Source of the DNA: an uncultured Pelagibacteraceae bacterium
Lineage (GTDB): Bacteria > Pseudomonadota > Alphaproteobacteria > Pelagibacterales > AG-422-B15
NCBI GenBank assembly: GCA_902613805.1
Contig: CACMIV010000002.1
Location: forward strand, 1-64,000
Length of the DNA stretch: 64,000 nt
Reading direction: 5' to 3'
Shown here: in pieces, positions 1 to 7,859 of the stretch
Layout of the letters: each line of letters starts with the position of its first letter
How positions within the stretch are numbered: the first letter of the stretch is position 1
Program-made: the position numbers and the translations under genes
Notes under the pieces: model-generated
The model's input: only the letters and a program-made list of their open reading frames with translations
The model's database searches: none
Told to the model about the DNA's origin: nothing

Positions 1-1278
1 TTTGGTGGTCCTGGTTTTGGTCCTGAGGTCGGTGGTCCTATGGCTGATCCAATGTTCCAACTTGGTTTAGAAATGGGTATTGGCGCTAACACAATGTTTT
101 ATGATCCTATGAGCGCAATGCAGGAAGGTATGTCAGCTATGATTAATGATCCTGCAATGATGGAACTTGGAATAGCGATGTTTGGCAGCCCGGAAGCGTT
201 GATGGCAGAAATTCAAATGGGCATTGATGACTTTAGTAGATTACCAGCTGACGGTATTTACGGACCTGATTACGGTCCTGCATATGGTGGTCCTGATTAC
301 GGTCCTGCATATGGTGGTCCTGCATATGGTCCTGATTACGGTCCTGCATATGGTGGTCCTGAGTACAGTTTCGCCGGTCAAGACATTTTAACTAACAGTG
401 AATTAGCTGGTTTAGCTCAAGGTGGAGCGGCATCGGGTATGTCTGCTGAACAGATGGCAGCAATGGGAGCAGCGATGGGTTACAGTCAATCTCAAATTGA
501 TAACTTTATGGCATATGAATTGGGTGGCGACGGTTTCCCAGGTGACGGTGGTGGCTTCCCTGGTGACGGTGGCGGAGAATTCGACTTCGGCGAAGAATTC
601 GACTTCGGTGGGGAATTTGAAGAATTCGACTTCGGTGGGGAATTTGAAGAATTCCTCGGTGGGGAAGAAGGAAGCAATTTCTTTGGCGCCATGTGGAACG
701 GTTATTTCTATGGACCTGGACTTGAAAATGATTACATAAGAGCCCAAGAGCTTTATCCAGGTGGTGGTGCAAATGGCAATATGGGTACAGGCACTTCTGG
801 TTCAGGAGGCTTTGGCGGTGGTATTTGGTCAGGATTAGGCGGTGGTGGCGGAGGCGGCAACAATACGCCTGATGTTTATACTTTCCAGGTTGGCCCTGGC
901 GGCTTTGACTCACGTGAAATGCTAGGTACTCCAGACTCAAATGGTCCTTCAGTCCAAGACACATTTGTATTTAGTTTGGGTGATTATGCAGGCTCTGGTT
1001 CTTCATCATCAATCGATAAGAATCCTGGAGGCCTATTATCAACCAAGAATGGAATGGCAATGGGAAGTACTGATTATGATATGGTAGCTAATTTTGATCA
1101 AGGTACAGATAAAATTAAAATATTTGACACAAACCTGAATCCAATTTCATCATTTACCGCAGCAGGATTAACAGTTGACTCAATGGGTGGCGGTAATTAT
1201 TTAGTTTTTACTGCAGGTAACGATATTGTTTTTGGTATTGATGTAGCAATTAACGATTCTGACTTAACTACTGTTTAA
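1..1278 (+). CDS. Glycine-rich repeat protein with RTX-like C-terminus, probable type I secretion substrate (5' partial)
   Basis: The reading frame is open from base 1, so the N-terminus lies outside the window and 425 residues are visible. An internal ATG at 40 is the first visible Met but need not be the start. The protein is low complexity: Met/Ala-rich first, then GPDYGPAYG repeats, GFPGDGG repeats, FDFGGEFEE repeats and a long Gly run. The last ~110 residues resemble the end of RTX/serralysin-type secreted proteins (DTFVFSLGDY, NFDQGTDKIKIFD, GNDIVFGID), a region that usually carries the type I secretion signal. An exporter ATPase and membrane-fusion protein follow at once, which supports export by them. 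Base composition is richer in G+C than its neighbours because of Gly and Pro codons. The function outside the cell is unknown; adhesin or surface-layer-like roles are possible. Confidence 0.7.
   Translation, partial: FGGPGFGPEVGGPMADPMFQLGLEMGIGANTMFYDPMSAMQEGMSAMINDPAMMELGIAMFGSPEALMAEIQMGIDDFSRLPADGIYGPDYGPAYGGPDYGPAYGGPAYGPDYGPAYGGPEYSFAGQDILTNSELAGLAQGGAASGMSAEQMAAMGAAMGYSQSQIDNFMAYELGGDGFPGDGGGFPGDGGGEFDFGEEFDFGGEFEEFDFGGEFEEFLGGEEGSNFFGAMWNGYFYGPGLENDYIRAQELYPGGGANGNMGTGTSGSGGFGGGIWSGLGGGGGGGNNTPDVYTFQVGPGGFDSREMLGTPDSNGPSVQDTFVFSLGDYAGSGSSSSIDKNPGGLLSTKNGMAMGSTDYDMVANFDQGTDKIKIFDTNLNPISSFTAAGLTVDSMGGGNYLVFTAGNDIVFGIDVAINDSDLTTV
262..366 (+). repeat. In-frame GPDYGPAYG tandem repeats
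   Basis: The DNA repeats units of the form ggtcctgattac ggtcctgcatat with small rearrangements, encoding alternating GPDY and GPAY blocks. All copies stay in frame, so this is a protein repeat prone to slippage or unequal recombination, not a DNA element. Confidence 0.85.
531..654 (+). repeat. In-frame GFPGDGG and FDFGGEFEE repeats
   Basis: Two GFPGDGG-type units (about 531-575) are followed by an 18-bp partial unit (577-594) and two exact 27-bp tandem copies (595-621 and 622-648) encoding EFDFGGEFE. The exact identity of the 27-bp copies points to recent duplication. The segment is highly acidic and Phe/Gly-rich. Confidence 0.85.
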
Positions 1279-1290
1279 GTTCTAACTTGG

Positions 1291-1337
1291 TTGTTATTTA
1301 TAATTTTCAAATTATAACAATGAGTTATAGCTAACTC
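1291..1337 (+). other. Two intercistronic stem-loops between secreted protein and its exporter
   Basis: First hairpin: TATAATTT (1299-1306) pairs with AAATTATA (1309-1316) and TTGT (1291-1294) with ACAA (1317-1320), leaving a 4-nt bulge. Second hairpin: GAGTTA (1322-1327) pairs with TAACTC (1332-1337) around a TAGC loop. No T-run follows, so this is not a canonical terminator. It could stabilise the mRNA of the abundant secreted protein and lower exporter expression. Confidence 0.45.
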
Positions 1338-1362
1338 CTAATTGGTATAGTAAGATCAATTT

Positions 1363-3003
1363 ATGAGGGAGTTCATTAATCGATTAACATCTAATAGAGT
1401 CTTATTAACTAAGTTGCTTCTCGCATCTTTTCTTGTCAATTTACTAGCACTCGCAACCCCTGTTTATGTTATCCAAGTTTTGCAACGTTATGTAGCTTAT
1501 GGAGTTACCTCAACGCTCATAACGCTTGTAATAGGTGTCTCTTTAATAAGTGTATTTGAATTTTTTTTTAGAAATATTCGGCATCGTATGGCCCGTGAGT
1601 ATGAGTTAGGCAATATAATATTAACCAATAGAGTTCTGAATAAATTAGCCTCAATAAAAAGCCATATTTATGAAACATCTTCAAAGTTTCGGAATGATAT
1701 AATTAATAAAAATTTATCAATTATACAAGCTGTATACTCAGCCACAGGTTTTTTAGTAATTTTGGATGTTCCATTTAGTATTATTTTTTTAATTGCTATA
1801 TTTTTAATTCACTATCAATTAGGTTTCATTGCTTTAATTTTTTTGACTATCCCATTTCTTATAAATTATTTTTATAAGGAAAGAATAGGCAGTTTATCAA
1901 AGCGAAGTGATGGATTAAGCAGTAGCTCATTTAGAGTGTTTGATAATGTAATAACAAGAAATATTACAATAAAATTTTTTGATCTGATGAAACCATTGTC
2001 AGCAACATGGAATTTGATTGCAAATAAAATTGCAAGTAACAGGGAAGATTTAGAGTCTGAAAAAAATATATTAAATTCTTTTTCATCTGGAACATCATCA
2101 TTTTTGACTATTGCAATTATTGCCTGGGGAGCTACCCTTGCAGTTGATGGACAAATATCTGTTGGAGCTTTGATTGGCGCAAACATTCTTGCCGCAAGAG
2201 CTTTGATGCCACTTATAAAATACACTCAGATGCAAGAATCCATCGGTAAGGGGCAACACGCTAATTCTGAGATTAGGAATTTTCTACAAGTTTCATCAGA
2301 TATAAATCAGGGAAGGGAATTAAAAAATCTCAATGGAGAAATATCCTTTATCAATGCTCAATTTATTTACCCATCATTAAAAAACCCCATTTTTGAGAAC
2401 TTGAATTTTACTGCTAAACCTGGAGACTTGGTTGTTTTAACTGGTATTAATGGATCTGGTAAATCAACTTTGATAAAAATTATAGCAGGCATACTAGAAA
2501 TTAACAAAGGTCAGATTTTTGTTGATAGAATTGACTTAAATCAAATATCACCGACATGGTATAGAGAACAACTTATTTACTCCCCTCAAGAGCCAAAGTT
2601 TATAGATGGAAGCTTAGCAGAGAATATTTTTGGCTCTAATAGAATTAATGGTCAAGAAATGAATAAAATCCTTGAGAACTCAGATTTATTAACTTTTGTG
2701 AATGGTCATGAGCAAGGAATTAATATGAAACTTGAAAATAGAGGCAATGAACTTGCTCTTGGCATTAGAAAAAGAATTAGTATTGCTAGGAGTCTAGTTA
2801 ATAATGGGAGAGTAGTGTTATATGATGAACCTACTGAGGGACTAGATCAAACCGGAAAAGCAAGTATATTAAAATTAGTTAATAAATTTAAAAAAGATCA
2901 AAAAACAATAATAATAGCTTCCAACGATAATGAAATCATTGAGATTTCTAATATACTAATAGATATGAACAGCAAACCAACTCCAAATATTAAAGGCACT
3001 TAA
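1363..3003 (+). CDS. Type I secretion system ABC transporter/permease (PrtD/LapB-like)
   Basis: A 546-residue inner-membrane exporter that would power secretion of the upstream RTX-like protein. Residues 1-~300 form a transmembrane ABC exporter domain, with hydrophobic segments near 15-35, 50-70, 130-170 and 245-285. A nucleotide-binding domain follows: Walker A GINGSGKS (361-368), Q-loop YSPQEP (406-411) and Walker B VVLYDEP (484-490). The usual LSGGQ signature reads LALGI (464-468), and the H-loop His is replaced by Asn521 (IIIASND). There is no C39 peptidase domain, as in PrtD-type exporters. The ATG lies 84 bp after the substrate gene with no strong Shine-Dalgarno. The stop shares one base with the next start (TAATG), so translation of the two is coupled. 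Confidence 0.85.
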   Translation: MREFINRLTSNRVLLTKLLLASFLVNLLALATPVYVIQVLQRYVAYGVTSTLITLVIGVSLISVFEFFFRNIRHRMAREYELGNIILTNRVLNKLASIKSHIYETSSKFRNDIINKNLSIIQAVYSATGFLVILDVPFSIIFLIAIFLIHYQLGFIALIFLTIPFLINYFYKERIGSLSKRSDGLSSSSFRVFDNVITRNITIKFFDLMKPLSATWNLIANKIASNREDLESEKNILNSFSSGTSSFLTIAIIAWGATLAVDGQISVGALIGANILAARALMPLIKYTQMQESIGKGQHANSEIRNFLQVSSDINQGRELKNLNGEISFINAQFIYPSLKNPIFENLNFTAKPGDLVVLTGINGSGKSTLIKIIAGILEINKGQIFVDRIDLNQISPTWYREQLIYSPQEPKFIDGSLAENIFGSNRINGQEMNKILENSDLLTFVNGHEQGINMKLENRGNELALGIRKRISIARSLVNNGRVVLYDEPTEGLDQTGKASILKLVNKFKKDQKTIIIASNDNEIIEISNILIDMNSKPTPNIKGT

Positions 3004-4220
3004 TGTCAAAAAGTAATCCGAAAAATCTGAATCAAAAATATCATAAAACAACTAATTTACTTTTCTATTGCTTTTCAAGCTTTATGGTCATCATGATTAT
3101 TTGGACTTTCATATTTGAGGTTGATATCGTTAGCAATGCTGAAGGTCAGATCATTCCGATTGGAGAGATTAAAACAATACAGCACCTTGAAGGAGGTATT
3201 ATTGAGAAAATCTTGGTTAAAGAGAGTGAAGTAGTAAAGAAGAATCAGCCACTCGTTATATTGGCTGCAACAGCGAGTGAGGTTGATGTTGAAGAACTTC
3301 AAGTAAGAATGGACTCAATGACCATTAAATCCATTAGACTTGAAGCTGAAATAAATGATTTTGATGTACCAATATTTTCAAGTTATTTATCAACTAATCG
3401 AGAAAAAATTGTAAACAAGTCAATGGAATTATACTTGAGTCGTAAGAAAAACTACGAAGGAAGCATAAAAGAGTTTGACACTCAAATTGGAAAAACTCAA
3501 ACAGATGTTGATATATTATTACGTCAAGTTGAAATGAGCGAGAAGCTTATGCAGGAACAAGTTTTATCAGAATTTTCACATTTAAATATTTTAAAAGAAT
3601 TAAATATGGCGAAGGGTGAGCTGGAAACGTTGATAGAGAAGAAAGAAAATTTTAAAAATGCCTTTATTGAAGAGTCACAAGATGAACTACAGATGGTACA
3701 AAGAGAATTATCTCAATCGGAAGAGACAATAAAAAAATTAAAAGATAATTTAAATAGAACCACAATCACTGCCCCAGTTGATGGTGTAGTAAAAAACTTA
3801 TTTTTTGTAACTGAGGGAGGAGTAATTAAACCTGGTGGTGCTTTATTGGATATTGTTCCCACAAAAGACAGTTTAATAGTTGAAGCGAGACTTCCTAATA
3901 GTGATATAGGCTTCGTAAAGCCAGGACAATCTGCTGTTGTGAAGCTATCTTCTGCTGACTCGGTAAACTTTGGACAAATTGATGGTATTGTGACTCAAAT
4001 TAGCCCGGATACCGAACAAGATGAAGACGATAAGAGAATAGTATTTTATAAAATACTCATTGAAACAGAAAAAAATTACTTTGAAAGTAAAGATAGAATC
4101 TACCAATTAGTGCCAGGAGTAAAAGTTTTAGCAAGCATTAATATCGGTGAAAGGACAGTTGCTAATTATTTGCTTTCACCCTTCATTGGCACGATGGGCC
4201 AGTCATTTCAAGAAAGATAA
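3003..4220 (+). CDS. HlyD-family type I secretion periplasmic adaptor (membrane-fusion protein)
   Basis: The 405-residue adaptor would link the inner-membrane ATPase to an outer-membrane TolC-like channel, which is not in this window. One N-terminal membrane anchor (about 19-40) precedes a lipoyl-like half-motif (QHLEGGIIEKILVKESEVV) typical of HlyD/PrtE proteins. A charged coiled coil spans about 85-245, then come the second lipoyl half (ITAPVDGVVKNLFFVTEGGV) and a beta-barrel (VEARLPNSDIGFVKPGQSAVVKL). Length fits the family (about 390-480). It overlaps the exporter gene by one base and ends the operon. No terminator with a T-run is visible after it. Confidence 0.88.
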   Translation: MSKSNPKNLNQKYHKTTNLLFYCFSSFMVIMIIWTFIFEVDIVSNAEGQIIPIGEIKTIQHLEGGIIEKILVKESEVVKKNQPLVILAATASEVDVEELQVRMDSMTIKSIRLEAEINDFDVPIFSSYLSTNREKIVNKSMELYLSRKKNYEGSIKEFDTQIGKTQTDVDILLRQVEMSEKLMQEQVLSEFSHLNILKELNMAKGELETLIEKKENFKNAFIEESQDELQMVQRELSQSEETIKKLKDNLNRTTITAPVDGVVKNLFFVTEGGVIKPGGALLDIVPTKDSLIVEARLPNSDIGFVKPGQSAVVKLSSADSVNFGQIDGIVTQISPDTEQDEDDKRIVFYKILIETEKNYFESKDRIYQLVPGVKVLASINIGERTVANYLLSPFIGTMGQSFQER

Positions 4221-4288
4221 TTATATAAACTTAATAAGTAATAATTCTATTATTCAATTAATTATTAAAAAGTTGTAAGCTAAACAAT

Positions 4289-4783
4289 ATGAAAATTCTT
4301 ATATGTGGACTTCCTGGCTCTGGTAAAACTTGGTTAGCAGAAAGACTTGTGCAAAATATAGATAATTGTGCTTGGTATAATGCAGATATTATAAGAACTG
4401 CATCAAATGATTGGGATTTTTCAATAGAAGGTAGGTCTAGACAGGCAATGCGAATGAAAATTTTTGCTGACTTTGAAAAAAATAATGGGAGATATGTAAT
4501 ATGTGATTTTGTGGCTCCAACAAGAGCTACAAGAGAGTCTTTTTGTGCAGATTATTTAATATGGCTTGATACAATTAAGGAAGGAAGAGTTGTAGAAAAT
4601 AAAAAAAAAGAATTAAAGAACTCTAAGGACCTTCCATTTGAAGTTGAAACACTTGAGAGTTCGCAAGCATTTAAAGACACAACAAATATGTTTGAAGAAC
4701 CAAATGATGCAAACAAAATAATTAGAAACTTTATGAGTGATCAGGAAATAGCATTGCTTGCTAAAGAAATAATCAATGTTTGA
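4289..4783 (+). CDS. P-loop kinase of the adenylylsulfate-kinase type
   Basis: A 164-residue protein opening with a P-loop (GLPGSGKTWLAERL) and a nucleotide-kinase layout like small APS kinases: NADIIR after the first strand, RQAMRMK, then YVICDFVAPTRATRESF, which aligns with the region where APS kinases bind APS. The C-terminal third diverges from classical CysC, so the substrate is uncertain. It overlaps the following nucleotidyltransferase gene by 8 bp, implying a two-enzyme module. The ATG is preceded by ttgtaagctaaacaat with no strong Shine-Dalgarno. Nearness to the apr genes makes a sulfate-nucleotide role tempting, but the pair is transcribed toward apr, not with it, and could act on another small molecule. 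Confidence 0.6.
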   Translation: MKILICGLPGSGKTWLAERLVQNIDNCAWYNADIIRTASNDWDFSIEGRSRQAMRMKIFADFEKNNGRYVICDFVAPTRATRESFCADYLIWLDTIKEGRVVENKKKELKNSKDLPFEVETLESSQAFKDTTNMFEEPNDANKIIRNFMSDQEIALLAKEIINV

Positions 4784-5171
4784 TTGGAAAAAACCCACTT
4801 CTCAAATGTTAGGTCGTTGGCAACCGTGGCATAAAGGCCATACTGAATTATTCAAGAAAGCTCTAAAATTATCTGGTCAAGTTTGTATTATGTTTAGAGA
4901 TGTTGCAGGAGTTGATGCGGGTGTTGAGGGTCAGTCCGATAACCCTTTTGAATTTGAAGAGGTTAAAAACCGCATCATTAAATCCCTTAAACTTGAGGGA
5001 TTTGAAAATGAGAAAGAATTTATCGTAATAAAAGTTCCTAACATTACCGATATATCTTTTGGAAGAGGTGTTGGCTATACATTTACTGAGCACGATTTAG
5101 GCGAGGAAATCCATAAGATATCAGCCACAAAAATAAGGATGAAAATGAGAGAAAAAGAAGAATTAGATTAA
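4776..5171 (+). CDS. Small HxGH nucleotidyltransferase (cytidylyl/adenylyltransferase-like)
   Basis: A 131-residue Rossmann-type nucleotidyltransferase. The N-terminal GRWQPWHKGH is the HxGH nucleotide-binding motif, and the C-terminal ISATKIRMKMR corresponds to the ISxTxxR motif of the CoaD/NMN adenylyltransferase superfamily. It would transfer AMP or CMP to a phosphorylated substrate, plausibly the product of the overlapping upstream kinase. It is not a classical Sat-type ATP sulfurylase, which is far longer. Its stop overlaps the tail of the opposite-strand gene by 4 bp. Function beyond the fold is inference. Confidence 0.6.
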   Translation: MFDWKKPTSQMLGRWQPWHKGHTELFKKALKLSGQVCIMFRDVAGVDAGVEGQSDNPFEFEEVKNRIIKSLKLEGFENEKEFIVIKVPNITDISFGRGVGYTFTEHDLGEEIHKISATKIRMKMREKEELD

Positions 5172-5518
5172 AATATTGTTGCCCCAAATATTTTTATATC
5201 ACCGTCTTCTACTCCTAGAACAAGTCTACCAAGATAATCACCGTCTGAAACTGTGCTCTTTTGTTTGAATAATACCGTAACATGATCATCTCTTCTAATG
5301 CACCCAAGAAAATCACTTCCCTGTTTTAAGTTTGTTATGACATCGTTGTTTGCCCATTGTTTTGCGAGCTCTATTTCATTTGCTCCAAAAAGCATTCTTG
5401 CTGAAAAATCTTTTGTAAATCCAAAGTAATCTTGAGAATTTGAGCAATTAATCAAGTTATTCCAGAGAGGTGTGGCAATTTCTAAAATATCCTCGTCGGA
5501 TTTCTGTGAAAGGTTCAT
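5168..5518 (-). CDS. Small protein of unknown function in the apr operon
   Basis: I do not recognise this 116-residue protein. Its stop-to-start junction with aprA is immediate (5519/5518), so it is the last gene of aprM-B-A and probably translationally coupled. It has no signal peptide or membrane segment. A helical N-terminal half is followed by predicted strands (CIRRDDHVTVLFKQKS, LGRLVLGVEDGDIKIFGA), a pattern that could be an NTF2-like alpha+beta fold. It has only two Cys and no metal-binding motif. A role in Apr maturation or sulfite handling is inference from position only. Confidence 0.6.
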   Translation of the reverse strand: MNLSQKSDEDILEIATPLWNNLINCSNSQDYFGFTKDFSARMLFGANEIELAKQWANNDVITNLKQGSDFLGCIRRDDHVTVLFKQKSTVSDGDYLGRLVLGVEDGDIKIFGATIF

Positions 5519-7354
5519 TTAATCAACAAGATTATGCATTGGAGCCTTATTCATGGTAAATTCACCTGACTCCCTGTCTCTTTGTGAAACTGTTAAACAG
5601 TGCCAATTTGCATCATCAATTTTCATATGATCACCCCGATAATAGTATCCTGGCCATCGTGTTTCTTCTCTAAATAATGTATGGCTTGTTACGCATTGGG
5701 AAGTAGTGACTCTATGTTTTAATTCCCAAGCTCTCATAAGTTGATGGTAATCTTCAGCAGCAACATGTTCTAAGTCTTCCTCAAGCATCTGCAGGAGATT
5801 AGTTCCAATTTTTAGTAAATTATCATTAGTCATATATGAAACTCCAACACCGCCAACATACTCATCCATAATTTTTTGTAGGCGTTGAAGTCCTTGAATT
5901 GGAAGAATATAGCTAGGGGATACCGTGCCAGCAGTAATTTCATTTCTCCCTACTTTATAATTTTCAAGTGGTTTGTAGATAACTTCTTTTAAATCTTCAT
6001 ATTGTTTGTCGGTAACTTTAATTTCTTCATTCTGCATATCATTTACATATTTTACAGCAGCTTTTGCGGCAAGACGTCCTTCAGTAAATGATCCTGAGGA
6101 AAACTTATGTGCACTTCCACCAACAGTATCACCTGCCCCAAACAATCCATTAACACTTGTCATTCTGTTGTACCCCCAAAAATAGTCACTTGGCGAGATA
6201 TCTTCTGGGCCACTTACCCAAGCTCCGGAACAAGTAGCGTGTGAGCCCATTACATACGGTTCGGATGTAGTTAGTTCAGGATTGGTATATTTTGGGTCAA
6301 TATTCTGAGAAGCCCATACAACTGCTTGACCAACTGTCATCCCCAAAAAATTTTCCCAGCCAACTGTTTCCATATGAGGATCTTGAAATGCTTCTTTGGT
6401 AACCATATGAATAGGGCCACGACCAGCTTTTACTTCTTCAATAAACGCATGGTTTCTCAGACATGTTGGAACAGGCACGTGATCAATATATTCGCCTACA
6501 AGTTTTTTAGTTTCTTCGTACCATTTTTTCTCGTAATTCTCACCATTACCATTTTCTGTGTAAGTTTTGAGATGTAAAAAATAAGCGCCCACCGGTCCAT
6601 AACCGTCTTTAAATCTTGTCAGAACGATTCTATTTTCCATTTGTGTCATTTTAGCTCCAGCCATAATAGGAAGAGCGTAAGCTGATCCATTACTCCAAGG
6701 CGCGTACCATGTTCTGCCCATTCCTTCACCAACAGCTCTTGGTTTAAAAATATGAGATGCTCCTCCCGCAGCCACGATAACTGCTTTAGCCTTAAAAACA
6801 TGGTAATTTCCTGTTCGCATATTGAAACCAACAGCACCACCCACACGTTCAGATTTACCTTCATCCATCAGAAGATGAGTAATCATTATTCTGTTATAAA
6901 TTTTGTCAGCTGATTTTTTTGCGGCCTCAGCGACAATGGGTTTATAACTTTCTCCGTGGATCATTATTTGCCATTTACCTTCTCTTTGGTAGCGACCCGT
7001 TTCTTTGTCACGCATTATTGGAAGTCCCCATTCATCAAACATATGAACAGTGGAATCAACATGTCTTGCGATATCGTATGTGAGATCTTCCCTCACTAAA
7101 CCCATTAGGTCATTTCTAGCATATCGAACATGATCTTCTGGTTGATTTTCATCCCATTGCATTCCCATATAACAGTTTATCGCGTATAGTCCCTGGGCTA
7201 CTGCGCCACTTCGATCAATATTTGCTTTTTCAACACATACTATTTTAAGATCTCTGCCCCAATGTCTTGCTTCAAAGGTAGCGCCTGTTCCAGCCATTCC
7301 ACCGCCGACAATGAGAATGTCGCAATCCTCATGAATTGTTTTAATTGAAGCCAT
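5519..7354 (-). CDS. aprA: Adenylylsulfate reductase, alpha subunit
   Basis: The 611-residue FAD subunit of APS reductase interconverts APS with sulfite plus AMP in the cytoplasm. The N-terminus has the FAD Rossmann motif DILIVGGGMAGTG (12-24) followed by VEKANIDRSGAVAQGLYAINCYMG, characteristic of AprA. FAD-domain motifs continue in VIVAAGGASHIFKPRAVGEGMGRTWYAPWSNGSAYA and in VNGLFGAGDTVGGSAHKFSSGSFTEGR. Length matches dissimilatory AprA. With AprM and no Dsr genes in view, the enzyme most likely runs oxidatively, removing sulfite as in sulfur-oxidising and SAR11-type bacteria. It sits 4 bp after aprB. Confidence 0.95.
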   Translation of the reverse strand: MASIKTIHEDCDILIVGGGMAGTGATFEARHWGRDLKIVCVEKANIDRSGAVAQGLYAINCYMGMQWDENQPEDHVRYARNDLMGLVREDLTYDIARHVDSTVHMFDEWGLPIMRDKETGRYQREGKWQIMIHGESYKPIVAEAAKKSADKIYNRIMITHLLMDEGKSERVGGAVGFNMRTGNYHVFKAKAVIVAAGGASHIFKPRAVGEGMGRTWYAPWSNGSAYALPIMAGAKMTQMENRIVLTRFKDGYGPVGAYFLHLKTYTENGNGENYEKKWYEETKKLVGEYIDHVPVPTCLRNHAFIEEVKAGRGPIHMVTKEAFQDPHMETVGWENFLGMTVGQAVVWASQNIDPKYTNPELTTSEPYVMGSHATCSGAWVSGPEDISPSDYFWGYNRMTSVNGLFGAGDTVGGSAHKFSSGSFTEGRLAAKAAVKYVNDMQNEEIKVTDKQYEDLKEVIYKPLENYKVGRNEITAGTVSPSYILPIQGLQRLQKIMDEYVGGVGVSYMTNDNLLKIGTNLLQMLEEDLEHVAAEDYHQLMRAWELKHRVTTSQCVTSHTLFREETRWPGYYYRGDHMKIDDANWHCLTVSQRDRESGEFTMNKAPMHNLVD

Positions 7355-7358
7355 CTAG

Positions 7359-7823
7359 TTAGTTAATACCTTTTTGATTATCTTTCTTTAGACTTGGAAG
7401 ACCTGAATCAATATTAAGTCCATTAGGTTCTGAGTAAAGTAGCTGTGAATCTATCTCTTCATTTGTTGGAGGAGTTTCATTAGCAAGATTTGGAATATGT
7501 TTACCCCAAGGTTTAGTTGTAATAGGCGATACAAAATTTTTCTCATGACCATTTCTAAATTTAATTCTCCAAGATATGGTTCCTTTTTCCTCTTCACGTA
7601 GAACTCTTACCTTATGATGCATTGGCGCAAAATCTGCATATCCTCTTGCATCAATAGCATTTTGTGGACATGCTTTGACACATGAATAGCATTCCCAGCA
7701 CATGTTAGGCTCAATATTTACCGCACGCCTTGTTTCTTTATCAATATGCATAATGTCTGATGGACATATATCTACGCAATGACCACAACCATCGCATCTT
7801 GTCATGTATACAAATGTTGACAT
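7359..7823 (-). CDS. aprB: Adenylylsulfate reductase, beta (iron-sulfur) subunit
   Basis: The 154-residue ferredoxin-like subunit passes electrons between AprA and the membrane. Two four-Cys clusters for [4Fe-4S] centres are plain: CDGCGHCVDICP (C10, C13, C16, C20) and CWECYSCVKACP (C42, C45, C48, C52). The C-terminal tail (GTISWRIKFRNGHEKNFVSPITT and beyond) matches the extension that wraps AprA. Length is typical of AprB. The gene lies between aprM (36-bp gap) and aprA (4-bp gap), in the order M-B-A. Confidence 0.95.
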   Translation of the reverse strand: MSTFVYMTRCDGCGHCVDICPSDIMHIDKETRRAVNIEPNMCWECYSCVKACPQNAIDARGYADFAPMHHKVRVLREEEKGTISWRIKFRNGHEKNFVSPITTKPWGKHIPNLANETPPTNEEIDSQLLYSEPNGLNIDSGLPSLKKDNQKGIN

Positions 7824-7859
7824 ATATTTTCCTCTTCTCGTATCCTAGTAAATCAGTTT

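Noticed and set aside
262-654. Possible CRISPR-like or mobile repeat array
   Set aside because: Units are contiguous, in frame and without spacers; they encode protein repeats.
412-964. Several long open frames on the minus strand and in other plus frames inside the glycine-rich gene
   Set aside because: They arise from the repetitive, stop-poor Gly/Pro codons; none has a recognisable motif or its own start signal.
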